Shown here: positions 51,545-60,219 of the stretch, piece by piece
How the letters are laid out: the number at the start of each line of letters is the position of its first letter
How positions within the stretch are numbered: the first letter of the stretch is position 1
Source of the DNA: Chromatiaceae bacterium
GTDB taxonomy: Bacteria; Pseudomonadota; Gammaproteobacteria; Chromatiales; Chromatiaceae
DNA length: 64,000 nucleotides
Direction of reading: 5' to 3'
Assembly (NCBI GenBank): GCA_024235175.1
Contig: JACKMX010000005.1
Location: forward strand, 62,001 to 126,000
The notes under the pieces: generated by a model
Seen by the model: the letters and a program-made list of their open reading frames with translations, nothing else
The model's database searches: none
Told to the model about the DNA's origin: nothing
Position numbers and translations under genes: made by a program

Positions 51545-54403
51545 TTACTGGGCTATGGCATTAATCTCAACACCTTTGTCTTCGTTATCGAATCCAAGTT
51601 TGTAACCCAATGATACATGGTGGAAACGGGCGGCACTGAAGTCATCATGTATCGCGAAGCCGAAGTTATAGATCTTATCCAGCTCCAGATTGATGTCACC
51701 CGGTTTATCGGATTTCAGCTTGCGTTTCATCATCACGGTCCAGGTGCCGTTGTTAAGCTCTGCCGAGAATTCCGCACCCTGACCGCCGCTCATCACACGT
51801 TGGGCCAATACATGACCATCCTCGACCTCGGCCTTTCCCGATTTATAACGGACGATATCCATGAATCGGCCAGAGGCAAGTTCGTTGTTCAGCTCATCCG
51901 CACTCTTCAGCTTGTCCCAGCCGCCGCGCTTCTTGCCACGGCGTCCCGCCACTTCGATATCGGTGCGGCTCTCCTTGATATATTTGGTCAGCCCTTTACT
52001 GACATCCAGCTGCTGGGCGACCGCGCTTCCGCCAACGGTTGCTGCGTCCGGCGTGTCTGGCATGGTGCGGCTGTCGTGATGGCAGGTGCCCCAGCAACCT
52101 GCGCGGTCGGCATACTCGACATCGTCGGTGGCGAACATGATCGCCAGCTTTATCGGGTTGTCGGGATCCATTTTGCCACCGTCGACAAACGGAGCGGGCG
52201 TGTGTTCGCCATCCGGCCAACTGAACCGCAGATAGAGATTTTCTGCGTCGTGGGTTGAGTCGACGCTGACTCGGATACTGCCGCGTTTACCGGGGATTGG
52301 TGTGGATTCCGCCTTGGCACCGGTCACCATCTTCTTCCCCATATCCGCCGTTTCCTTGTCGTGACAGGTGAAGCAGCGGTCACCGCCAATCATGAATGGA
52401 CGCGCACCGCCGTGGTCCTTGCCGGTCATGACCCACTCCATTGAGGTTTCACCGGGATAGAGCAGTGTAATCGTCCGATTGCCCGCCTTGCTCCAATCGA
52501 CATTGATCGCACTGCCGGTAGCAACCGAGGGTGCAGCTGAGGTTGGCGAGGAGGGTGCCGCTGCAGCAACCGGAGCAGCGGCTTCACGTTTCACCGCGTT
52601 GATTTCCACGCCTTCCGCCTGCGAATCGAAGGCCAATTTGTAACCCAGTGAGACGTGATGGAAGCGGGCATTGCTGTAGTCATCATGAATGGCGAAACCG
52701 AAATTGTAGACCTTGTCCATAGCGAGACTCAGGTCGCCGGCTTTGTCGGATACCAGTTTCCGTTTCATCACAACCAACCAACGTCCTCCTTCATTGCGTG
52801 CATCCACCTCGAAACCCTGACCGCCGCTCATGTAACGCTGATCCAGGATATAGCCATCCTCGGTTTCGCCTTTGCCGGATTTATAGCGCAGCAGATCCAT
52901 GAACTGATTGGCGGCGAGTGCCGCTTTCACCTCTTCTTCCGACTTCAGCTTATCCCAACCGCCACGCACTTTCCCACGGCGGCCCTGCACCTCAATATCG
53001 GTGCGGCTCTCCTTCAGATACTTGGAGATCCCCATGGCCAGATTCAAACGCTGTGCCGCCGGATTGCCCGTGGCAGCATCCGCCGCCGGAGTGTCAGGCA
53101 TGGTACGAACGTCGTGGTGGCAGGTCTGCCAGCAGCCGGAACGATCGGCGAACTCCACATCATCGGTTGCCAGCATGACCGCCAGCTTCATCGGATTCTC
53201 CGGATCCATCTTGCCGCCGTCGACGAAGGGCACCGGAACATGATCCGTGTCATCCCAGGCGAATCGCAGATAGAGATTGTCAGCGTCGTGCGCGGCTTGT
53301 ACGTTGACCGCGATGCTGGCGCGCTTGTCCGGCTGGGGGTGGCTCTCCGCTTTCTTGCCGGTAACCATCTTCTTGCCCATGTCACCCGTCTCTTTGTCGT
53401 GGCAGGTGACACAGCGATCGCCGCCGTTGAGCAATGGTCGGGCACCGCCATGATCCTTGCCGGTCATCACCCACTCCATAGAGGTTTCTCCAGGATAGAG
53501 CAGGGTGATCTTGCGTTCCGGCACATCGCTCCAGTCTATACCGAAGCCAGCAATGGGGGCTGCCAAAGTGCCAGTGGAAGTCCCTTCAGTCGTGCCTCCG
53601 GCACCGGCCTTATAGGACGCCAATGCGCTGGCGACAGCTGCCGCGATACGCTCTTTTTCCGCTTTTTGCGCGGCGATTTTGAGTTCATGTTCCCGCTGCT
53701 GCTCTGCCTGCTCCGCTTCCGCCTGGGCTTTCTCCTTGGCCTCCACCTTGGCCAGTCCGTCCAGGTACATTTGCGGGACCTTACGGATGTAGGCTGGGTT
53801 GGGCGCCTCAAGCTTCTCCAGTTCTTCATCGCTGAGTTGATCGCGTACGTGTTTGTGCGCTATGCCTTTGTGACAGTCGATGCAGGTCTGGCCGGTCTCA
53901 AAGGCATTAAGATGCTGCTTGCGTGCACGCGGCCGCTGAAATTCCGGGTTCATCGATTCGAAATTGTGGCAGTTGCGGCATTCGCGGGAGTCGGTGGTTT
54001 TCATCGCGTTCCATACCCGCTTGGCCATCTCGAGACGATTTTCATTGAACTTCTCGGGTGTATCCACGGTACCCATGATTTTGTGAAATACTTCGTTGCT
54101 GGCTTGTATCTTGCGCACCATCTTGTGAATCCAGGGGCGGGGCACGTGACAGTCGGGGCAGGTGGCTCTGACACCGGTGCGGTTGGAGTAGTGTATGGTT
54201 GGCCTGTACTCCTGATAGACATTCTCTTCCATTTCGTGACAGCTGATACAGAACTCCAAATTGTTGGTCGCTTCCATGGCGGTGTTGAATCCGCCCCAGA
54301 AAATGATGCCAAATATAAAGAACGCGACAGCGCCACCTATGGTCGTGCCCAATATGATTCGACGCGACATCATGCCTGGTTTTTTAAACTGGAGTTCCGA
54401 CAT
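51545..54403 (-). CDS. NirT tetraheme cytochrome fused to two EB_dh-like heme domains
   Basis: A 952-residue protein. Residues 1-190 are a NapC/NirT module: one transmembrane helix (about 16-36) and hemes CISCH (52), CPDCH (82), CRNCH (142) and CIDCH (174). Next comes a charged, Glu/Ala-rich coiled linker (about 212-265). Two tandem copies of an ethylbenzene-dehydrogenase/cytochrome c-552-type heme-binding domain follow (about 288-604 and 634-950), 346 residues apart. Each has a CxxCH (CVTCH 331; CFTCH 677) and a CxxxCH (CWQTCH 424; CWGTCH 770). It could take electrons from quinol to several periplasmic hemes and on to NirS, encoded just upstream. Single NirT or single EB_dh proteins are known; this triple arrangement is unusual. 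Confidence 0.88.
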   Translation of the reverse strand: MSELQFKKPGMMSRRIILGTTIGGAVAFFIFGIIFWGGFNTAMEATNNLEFCISCHEMEENVYQEYRPTIHYSNRTGVRATCPDCHVPRPWIHKMVRKIQASNEVFHKIMGTVDTPEKFNENRLEMAKRVWNAMKTTDSRECRNCHNFESMNPEFQRPRARKQHLNAFETGQTCIDCHKGIAHKHVRDQLSDEELEKLEAPNPAYIRKVPQMYLDGLAKVEAKEKAQAEAEQAEQQREHELKIAAQKAEKERIAAAVASALASYKAGAGGTTEGTSTGTLAAPIAGFGIDWSDVPERKITLLYPGETSMEWVMTGKDHGGARPLLNGGDRCVTCHDKETGDMGKKMVTGKKAESHPQPDKRASIAVNVQAAHDADNLYLRFAWDDTDHVPVPFVDGGKMDPENPMKLAVMLATDDVEFADRSGCWQTCHHDVRTMPDTPAADAATGNPAAQRLNLAMGISKYLKESRTDIEVQGRRGKVRGGWDKLKSEEEVKAALAANQFMDLLRYKSGKGETEDGYILDQRYMSGGQGFEVDARNEGGRWLVVMKRKLVSDKAGDLSLAMDKVYNFGFAIHDDYSNARFHHVSLGYKLAFDSQAEGVEINAVKREAAAPVAAAAPSSPTSAAPSVATGSAINVDWSKAGNRTITLLYPGETSMEWVMTGKDHGGARPFMIGGDRCFTCHDKETADMGKKMVTGAKAESTPIPGKRGSIRVSVDSTHDAENLYLRFSWPDGEHTPAPFVDGGKMDPDNPIKLAIMFATDDVEYADRAGCWGTCHHDSRTMPDTPDAATVGGSAVAQQLDVSKGLTKYIKESRTDIEVAGRRGKKRGGWDKLKSADELNNELASGRFMDIVRYKSGKAEVEDGHVLAQRVMSGGQGAEFSAELNNGTWTVMMKRKLKSDKPGDINLELDKIYNFGFAIHDDFSAARFHHVSLGYKLGFDNEDKGVEINAIAQ

Positions 54404-54442
54404 TTTTTCTGTCCTGAATACGAAGAGAGTTTAAAAAATAGA

Positions 54443-54480
54443 TTAAAAAAAGCGGGCATGGAGGGTTTCCATGCCCGCTT
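54443..54480 (-). terminator. Terminator between nirS and the NirT fusion gene
   Basis: AAGCGGGCATGG...CCATGCCCGCTT is a 12-bp perfect stem; on the minus strand it is followed by TTTTTTT. It lies 34 bp after the nirS stop, so nirS may be monocistronic with partial read-through. Confidence 0.8.
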
Positions 54481-54513
54481 GTTACTACTGACTTCCTAGT
54501 CCGTGCCGGTCGA

Positions 54514-56142
54514 TCAGGTTACGTGATTAACGCGGTTGTGGACGTTGAATTTACCGGTCGGTGCAAACAGACCTTTGACGCGGGCTTTCTCTTCCAGAGT
54601 CTTGGCGTCGAAGATGATGATCTCACCATTCGGCTCTTTACTGTCCTTACGGTTCCAGACTGAAGTCCAGACCTCGCTGCCATCGTTGTTGAACTCGATG
54701 TGTACAGCGGCATAGCCCGGCTTGTCGACCAGACGGATGGTCTTGACGATTTCATGGGTCTTCTTGTCGATAACCTGAATGGACTGCTGCACCTCGGGCT
54801 CCGGATGTTTGGTCTGATCCGCCCAGAAGTAGTCGCTATTCGGATGGGTACGGATGAACAGTCCGGGGCCGTCGGTCTCCACTTCGTAACATATCTTCCA
54901 TGCCTGATCTTTGTGCCCGGCAGGGTCGTTACCCCAGACCGTGACCTTGCCAACACCCAGATGAGTGGTGCCCCCGACCGGACCGCACTTCTCGTCCATC
55001 CAGTTTGCGCCGGGACCCGGATGAGGCAGCTTGTCGACGTCGATCAACGCTTCCAGTTTCTGGGTTTCGGTATCCACCACGACCATTTTGTTAGAGGCGT
55101 TGGCGGCTATCTGGAAGTAGCGGCCGGTTGGATCGTAGAAACCGTCATGCAGGAACTTGGCGGTGTCCATCTTGGTGATCTTCAGGTTGTTGAGGTCGGT
55201 GTAGTCGACCTGCCACATCTGCCCCAGCTCCTTCATCGAAACCAGCCAACTCGATTGGTTGGGGGTGTCGTAGATGGCCGCGACGCGGGACTCGTTGACA
55301 TATTTGCCGTCCACATTGACGCCGCGTGAGGAGACCACTTTCAACGGTTCCATGCTAACGGCATCGACGATTACGAAGTGTGGTGGCCAGTAACCGCCAC
55401 CGACGACATACTTGCCATCACCGGATACGGCAACATCACGTGCATCATAGGCAATCTGCACTTCGGCGACTTTCATCTTGTCAGGCATCTGCCACAGATC
55501 GATTTTGGTCAGCTTGCCATCGCGCCCCATGGTGTACCAGAAGCGGCCGGGATTCTCGGAGTGCAGCTTGTTGTGGTGCTCGGCAGCCTTGAGCACATGC
55601 ACCGCGTAACCGGTAGGCACATGAGCGACAACCTCTTTCGTGTCGCCGTCGATAACCGCGATCTTGCCGACGTCACGCTCGATAACCAGGAAGAAATTTT
55701 CCCAGTTGCGGCCGTGCAGCGGCTTGGTCGGATAGTCTTTAGGTTCGACGAAAACCTGACGGCGCTCCTTCATCAGCGCGATGTCCATCTCGGGTGGAAT
55801 CGGTGGCTCCATCTGAACATAGGTGGCCATCAACTTGATATCTTCCGCTGGCATGATGTCATCGAAATTGTTCATGCCACCCTCGGTGCCGAAGGAGATG
55901 ATCTTCTCCAGGCGTTCCTGGCCAAGCTTCATCGTGTTTTCCGGTTCCAGGTTTTTACCCGTGGCACCTTTGCGCAAGGTACCGTGGCAGCCGGCACAAC
56001 GCTGGAAGTAGATGGTTTTAGCTTTTTCAAAATCCTCTTTGGAGAGGGTGGGTTCGGCGGCGGATACGTTTACGGAGAGACCCGTCAACGCGACGCCTAC
56101 GGCTACTCCCAGGGCGGACAGACCGAATTTCATTTTTTTCAT
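54514..56142 (-). CDS. nirS: Cytochrome cd1 nitrite reductase
   Basis: NirS reduces nitrite to NO in the periplasm. The precursor (about 542 residues from the ATG at 56142; an in-frame TTG at 56157 is less likely) has a signal peptide, an N-terminal cytochrome c domain (RCAGCH near residue 50) and an eight-bladed d1 propeller. Conserved histidine segments are present: GYAVHVLK (heme d1 ligand region), FLHDGFYD and PHPGPGANW (distal pocket). It ends VHNRVNH in place of the usual VYN. An FNR/DNR box sits 110 bp upstream. Confidence 0.95.
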   Translation of the reverse strand: MKKMKFGLSALGVAVGVALTGLSVNVSAAEPTLSKEDFEKAKTIYFQRCAGCHGTLRKGATGKNLEPENTMKLGQERLEKIISFGTEGGMNNFDDIMPAEDIKLMATYVQMEPPIPPEMDIALMKERRQVFVEPKDYPTKPLHGRNWENFFLVIERDVGKIAVIDGDTKEVVAHVPTGYAVHVLKAAEHHNKLHSENPGRFWYTMGRDGKLTKIDLWQMPDKMKVAEVQIAYDARDVAVSGDGKYVVGGGYWPPHFVIVDAVSMEPLKVVSSRGVNVDGKYVNESRVAAIYDTPNQSSWLVSMKELGQMWQVDYTDLNNLKITKMDTAKFLHDGFYDPTGRYFQIAANASNKMVVVDTETQKLEALIDVDKLPHPGPGANWMDEKCGPVGGTTHLGVGKVTVWGNDPAGHKDQAWKICYEVETDGPGLFIRTHPNSDYFWADQTKHPEPEVQQSIQVIDKKTHEIVKTIRLVDKPGYAAVHIEFNNDGSEVWTSVWNRKDSKEPNGEIIIFDAKTLEEKARVKGLFAPTGKFNVHNRVNHVT

Positions 56143-56615
56143 CAAGGCAATCCCCAATCAATTACTGTGGCAGAGAAAATCGAGGGCAAACGACATTTTC
56201 TTAGCTCATTCACCAGAGCCGATAACATCTTATAGGAAGAGAAAAACGTCTTTGACTTACATCAAAGAAAGCTGTCTGGAGGGTGTAATTAATACTTTTT
56301 CGCTGCGGATTATCGATTATTCGACCTTTGAATGAGAGATAGAGGCACGCAAAATATAATATTATTATTTAATTCGTTATACATATATTAATAACAAAAT
56401 TAATAAATTAATTTATTATATACTTTATGTTTTGTTACTATTTTTAAGATGTTTCGACTGTATGGACCGGTTTGATTTGAGTTCAATGTATACTGATCCA
56501 TGTCAGCAATTCTCATCTGTTCGGTTAAATATAATCTACATTTATATGTCCGGCTTTTTTCCGCAACATGCGATGCAGGTTAGATTAATCGCGTTTCTTC
56601 AATCGGAAGATATCT
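56143..56615. other. nirS/hemerythrin divergent promoter region with AT-rich block
   Basis: About 470 bp. It contains the FNR/DNR box at 56252-56265 and an almost pure A/T stretch at about 56350-56430, very different from the surrounding composition. It may be a flexible promoter or a nucleoid-protein binding region. No gene is supported. Confidence 0.5.
56252..56265. promoter_or_regulatory. FNR/DNR-like box upstream of nirS
   Basis: TTGAC-TTAC-ATCAA matches TTGAT-N4-ATCAA at nine of ten positions and lies 110 bp upstream of the nirS start, where DNR/NNR/FNR regulators bind in other denitrifiers. Confidence 0.7.
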
Positions 56616-57185
56616 ATGAAAAAAAATATCAATGCGTTGGTTTTGGCAGCAATTATCGGCCTGCTCATAGTGGCTGTCGGTCTTGGCTTTCTGTTCGGTC
56701 CAGCAAATCCGGTCCCCTGGATTCTGATCGGCGTATTGATCACTATTGTAGTTGTTTACAGATGGATATCCTCCCGCGATCGGGTTGAATGGAAGGAGTC
56801 CTACACCGTCGGCGTGGATGATCTGGATGATGACCACAAGCGACTCATTGAACTCATCAACCGATTCCAGACAGCCTACACATATCATACTGGCGAGGAG
56901 TTCGAACATCAGGCGCTCAACGAGCTGGTGGATTACACCAAATACCATTTTGAGCGGGAGGAGAAGATGATGGAGGAGGCCGGTTATCCTGATCTGGCGG
57001 CACATAAAGAGATCCATCGGACTATGATCGCTAAAGTCGGAGAGTTTCAGGAGGAGTATCAGCGGACCGGCCATGAGGCACTTGAAGGCGTAGCAAAGTT
57101 TCTCAGCGAGTGGTTGATCAATCACATCAATGGAATAGATAAGAAGTACGGACCTTATGTCAGCCGCCGGCAGGCTTCCGTGTAA
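56616..57185 (+). CDS. Membrane-anchored hemerythrin protein
   Basis: A 189-residue protein with two N-terminal transmembrane helices (about residues 7-29 and 33-51) and a C-terminal hemerythrin domain. Its di-iron ligands are visible in DDDHKRLIEL, HFEREEKMM, HKEIHRTM and HINGIDKKYGPY. It is divergent from nirS and may share its NO-responsive promoter region, which suggests NO or O2 binding near the membrane. Confidence 0.88.
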   Translation: MKKNINALVLAAIIGLLIVAVGLGFLFGPANPVPWILIGVLITIVVVYRWISSRDRVEWKESYTVGVDDLDDDHKRLIELINRFQTAYTYHTGEEFEHQALNELVDYTKYHFEREEKMMEEAGYPDLAAHKEIHRTMIAKVGEFQEEYQRTGHEALEGVAKFLSEWLINHINGIDKKYGPYVSRRQASV

Positions 57186-57299
57186 CCGCTTGATAATGCT
57201 AGAAGTAGAGGAGTGCAGTTTTTTATGCTCAACTGCGCATGGTTTTTTGAACCTCATCATCCCTGCTGACGGGATTCAGCGCTTCTCAGCTTCAACACC

Positions 57300-57556
57300 A
57301 AGGGCCAGATAACACCATGCGGGTTCCCCATCGACGGTGGCTGTTGTTCCTCAGGAGATGGCGCACTGGGTGAAGTGTACCTGCCGTACATAAGTGAAAG
57401 TGCAACCCAGCCTTGGGGCAAAACGGCTCCGCCCCTTTTGGGTTGACGCCGTGTTGCGGATCGCATGTTTGGAACAACAAAACCGCACTCAGCGCGCCTT
57501 GATTGGGCTCATCTGAACACCAACGCGGGGCATTCGCAGGGTGTTAACAGACCCTT
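57300..57556. repeat. 257-bp MITE-like long-hairpin element (copy 2)
   Basis: The left end AAGGGCCAGATAACACCATG and the right end (complement AAGGGTCTGTTAACACCCTG) are imperfect terminal repeats. Internal arms also pair (GGCTGTTGTTCC with GGAACAACAAAACC), with a GC-rich loop around GGGGCAAAACGGCTCCGCCCC. It shares GCGCCTTGATTGG and the GTGTTAACAGRCCCT end with copy 1 (13300-13566) and is of nearly the same length. There is no transposase. Confidence 0.7.
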
Positions 57557-57701
57557 CTTACTCCCGATGAGAGATTTTTTCCGGTCAAATTGTGCACTAG
57601 TGTAATCCAGCAGTAGTCTCCGGCATGGATTTACGAAAAGCGGAGGTCACTGGGGAAGCGCCAGGCGGGAAATACTCATCAGTTATGGATGCCGCAAAAA
57701 A

Positions 57702-57735
57702 CAAGGGGTGCAACCCGGTGGGCTGCACCCCTTTT
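57702..57735 (-). terminator. Terminator of the octaheme cytochrome gene
   Basis: AAGGGGTGCA...TGCACCCCTT stem; on the minus strand it is followed by GTTTTTTG, 23 bases past the stop codon. Confidence 0.75.
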
Positions 57736-57757
57736 GCTGGTTAAGGCTTGGAGCCGT

Positions 57758-59215
57758 TTAGTGTTTGGCTGCCAATTTATTTTCGTGCTCCGCGCGCATC
57801 CTCTTCTCCTCTTCCAGGATAGTGTTGACCGCTGTTTTCAGAGGAGCCCAACCGTACCAGTGCATATAATCGTTGCTGACGTGGAATGCTCCCTGGAAAG
57901 TACGCTGCCGATATTCAAGCATGATCAGATAGAGCTCCTGTTCGATCTTGGTCTTGGCGTCATAGTACTGGAGCAGGTCCGGTGCATATTTCCACCCCTC
58001 CGGCTTTTTCAGGATTCCATCCCGATAGAGACCCTGGACTGCCTGAATAGCCTTGGCGAATTCATGGTCCGCAGCTTTCACGATCTCGTCCGACGCCTTG
58101 AAATGCTCGTTTACGAAACCCTGAGCATGGCACTTGTTGCAGTTCGTTTTCATTTTCGTGCGAAGCTGATTGAACTCATCGGGTCCACGGGCAGCCTGGG
58201 ACTGCACGACAATCTCGACGAACCGTTCGGTGGGTTGCAGTGAAGCATCCAATACACCGGCTGCCTGCAGTATCAATGCACGATCGAACGTCCACTGTGG
58301 GTCATCATCTACATCAATATAGTTGCCGGTTGGCAGTGCGGCTGCCAATTTCCTGAGCGGCTCCTCCAGGGAGGGGGCGACGTCTATCAGAGCCAGCACA
58401 TTCGCCTGGGTTGGAATTCGTAATGCGAGGAAACCCCAGGGAGTCTTCACCTCATGATCACCTTCCATTACGTGACAGGCCTGGCAAGTGGGTGCGCGCG
58501 CATCCTCTTCATGTCCCTCGATTCCCCAGATGATGCCATGCTTGGATGAGCTGTACATCTCCCATTGTGGATGGTCGAATCCCATGTGACAGTTCGAACA
58601 CGCCCTTGGGTCTTTTGCCTCTGATTTCTTGAAGCTGTGACGGGTGTGGCATGCATCGCACTGGACGTTGCCATAGCGGTAGGTGGCAGCCTCTTCGCCA
58701 TTGTCGCGCTTTACCTCTCCCATATTGCCGCCGGTAACGCCAATCAGGCCTTTCTCACCTATTTTATGGCAGCCAGAGCAGCCCCTGTAACCCTGCTCAG
58801 TGATCGCACCTGGTTGACCATGCCAGGCGATCTGGGATTTCATAACCAGCCAGCCCAGATTGTGCTTGCCGGCCTTGTGCTGCTTCATCTGTTTCTTATG
58901 GCATTCACCGCAGGTCTCGGCTGTCGGCATTTCCGCCTTGGCCCAGTCATCCATGGTGTTGTGCTTTGTCCCATGGCAGTCGTGGCAGCGAACTTCATCC
59001 TGTTTTATTTTTGTATTGGCATGGGGACTGCCCAAGTGCTGCGTTACTATTCCCGGTGTCACATTGACATGGCACCCCAGGCAATCCTTATGGGCCATCT
59101 GATCCTCATTCAGGGTCTTTTTCATGGGGGTATCTGCTGCGGCAGCAAGACCAGCCTGACCAATCGCCAACAAGATACCGGCTGCTGCGGAAACCAATAA
59201 CCGATGAAGTTTCAC
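57758..59215 (-). CDS. Octaheme cytochrome c of the hydroxylamine oxidoreductase (HAO) family
   Basis: A 485-residue periplasmic protein with a signal peptide (ending near AAAADT) and eight CxxCH motifs at about residues 45, 77, 102, 146, 186, 206, 244 and 359. The spacing and the C-terminal helical part with FHVSNDYMHWYGW match HAO/octaheme cytochromes, which act on hydroxylamine, NO or nitrite. The tyrosine that cross-links the catalytic P460 heme in true HAO cannot be confirmed by eye, so a reductive role (nitrite or hydroxylamine reduction) is equally possible. It is a single gene with an FNR box about 240 bp upstream. Confidence 0.85.
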   Translation of the reverse strand: MKLHRLLVSAAAGILLAIGQAGLAAAADTPMKKTLNEDQMAHKDCLGCHVNVTPGIVTQHLGSPHANTKIKQDEVRCHDCHGTKHNTMDDWAKAEMPTAETCGECHKKQMKQHKAGKHNLGWLVMKSQIAWHGQPGAITEQGYRGCSGCHKIGEKGLIGVTGGNMGEVKRDNGEEAATYRYGNVQCDACHTRHSFKKSEAKDPRACSNCHMGFDHPQWEMYSSSKHGIIWGIEGHEEDARAPTCQACHVMEGDHEVKTPWGFLALRIPTQANVLALIDVAPSLEEPLRKLAAALPTGNYIDVDDDPQWTFDRALILQAAGVLDASLQPTERFVEIVVQSQAARGPDEFNQLRTKMKTNCNKCHAQGFVNEHFKASDEIVKAADHEFAKAIQAVQGLYRDGILKKPEGWKYAPDLLQYYDAKTKIEQELYLIMLEYRQRTFQGAFHVSNDYMHWYGWAPLKTAVNTILEEEKRMRAEHENKLAAKH

Positions 59216-59745
59216 TTCGCCTCTCCTTAAAAATTGAGCAAATTATTTTTTCCAATTTTGTGGGACCCGGGTTGGATCAATAAAGTATCGAACCCGGAGT
59301 CAAATGCAGGCCGGGTAACATAGAGGTGTCCTTAAGTGACTCCTGAAATACTACCTGAAAACTGCTGGCTGCTCTGTTTCAGCCCTTATTCAAAACAGGT
59401 CTGTAATCTTTTTCTATCAGCCAATCGTAACAATATAGAGAAACGTAGTCAGAACATTGACTCAAATCAAACGACGTTGAATTTTAACCTGAATTCATTG
59501 GTTAAGGCGTCAGCTGGAGGGTGCTTGATTTGCCAACAAAGATGGGTACGATCCTTGGTATCAGGTTCGGTACCGGGCTCATATATCAGGCTTTTCCACC
59601 AGAAAAAATGAATTTAAAGGTGTCATAAAAGCATCAAAGTGTTCAGGATACCATTAAGCAGAATGATCTAAACTGTGATCAATCAGACAACATATTATGA
59701 TGTCGGCATCCGGTAATTTCCCGGGCTTCAATTCTGGTGACTATT
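59216..59745. other. Divergent intergenic region with FNR box
   Basis: About 530 bp. The only supported element is the FNR/DNR-like box at 59457-59470. No gene is supported. Confidence 0.4.
59457..59470. promoter_or_regulatory. FNR/DNR-like box
   Basis: TTGAC-TCAA-ATCAA matches the consensus at nine of ten positions, 242 bp upstream of the octaheme cytochrome gene and 276 bp upstream of the plus-strand gene. Confidence 0.55.
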
Positions 59746-60219
59746 ATGCATAAAAAAATAATTACCCCCACTCAGCAGGCCGCCGGACCGCCGGATTTGG
59801 AATGGTTGAATCTGGATGAGCTGGCAGAAGTGGAACTTACATCAGAGGATGCTGCTCATCCGATAGAGTCCGCATTGCTGCAAGGTGGTGACTCAGGCTG
59901 GCGTGCCGCAACTCCCGGGGAGCAGAAAATCCGCCTGGTATTCACCAGCCCGCAACAGCTTAACCGCATCTGGCTGAAATTCGTTGAAACCCATTTGGAG
60001 CGGACTCAGGAGTATGTTATTCGTTGGTCACCGGATGGCGGGGACTCTTTTCAGGAGATCTTGCGGCAGCAGTGGAATTTCAGTCCCCAGGGAGCAACCA
60101 GTGAGATAGAGGATCTTCGGGTTGCGCTCCCTGCGGTCACTGTGCTCGAGTTGAGTATTATCCCTGATATAAGCGGGGGTAGTGCACTTGCATCTCTGGA
60201 GAAGTTGCGGCTTGCCTGA
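59746..60219 (+). CDS. Hypothetical protein, possible discoidin-like beta-sandwich
   Basis: About 157 residues; the ATG at 59746 is preferred to the GTG at 59737. The pattern GWRAATPGEQKIRLVFTSPQ, then LNRIWLKFVE, YVIRWSPDGG and VTVLELSIIPD resembles an F5/8-type (discoidin-like) beta-sandwich used to bind ligands, but the match is only by pattern. It has no signal peptide and is monocistronic. Confidence 0.6.
   Translation: MHKKIITPTQQAAGPPDLEWLNLDELAEVELTSEDAAHPIESALLQGGDSGWRAATPGEQKIRLVFTSPQQLNRIWLKFVETHLERTQEYVIRWSPDGGDSFQEILRQQWNFSPQGATSEIEDLRVALPAVTVLELSIIPDISGGSALASLEKLRLA

Larger units (their letters stand above)
57186..57757. other. Intergenic region holding the second hairpin element
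   Basis: About 570 bp. It contains the repeat at 57300-57556 and the terminator of the octaheme gene at 57702-57735. No gene is supported; open frames inside the repeat are symmetry artefacts. Confidence 0.4.

Noticed and set aside
52655..54499. 614-residue open frame on the plus strand
   Set aside because: Antisense to the NirT fusion, whose GC-rich repetitive coding sequence leaves the opposite frame open; no domain is visible.
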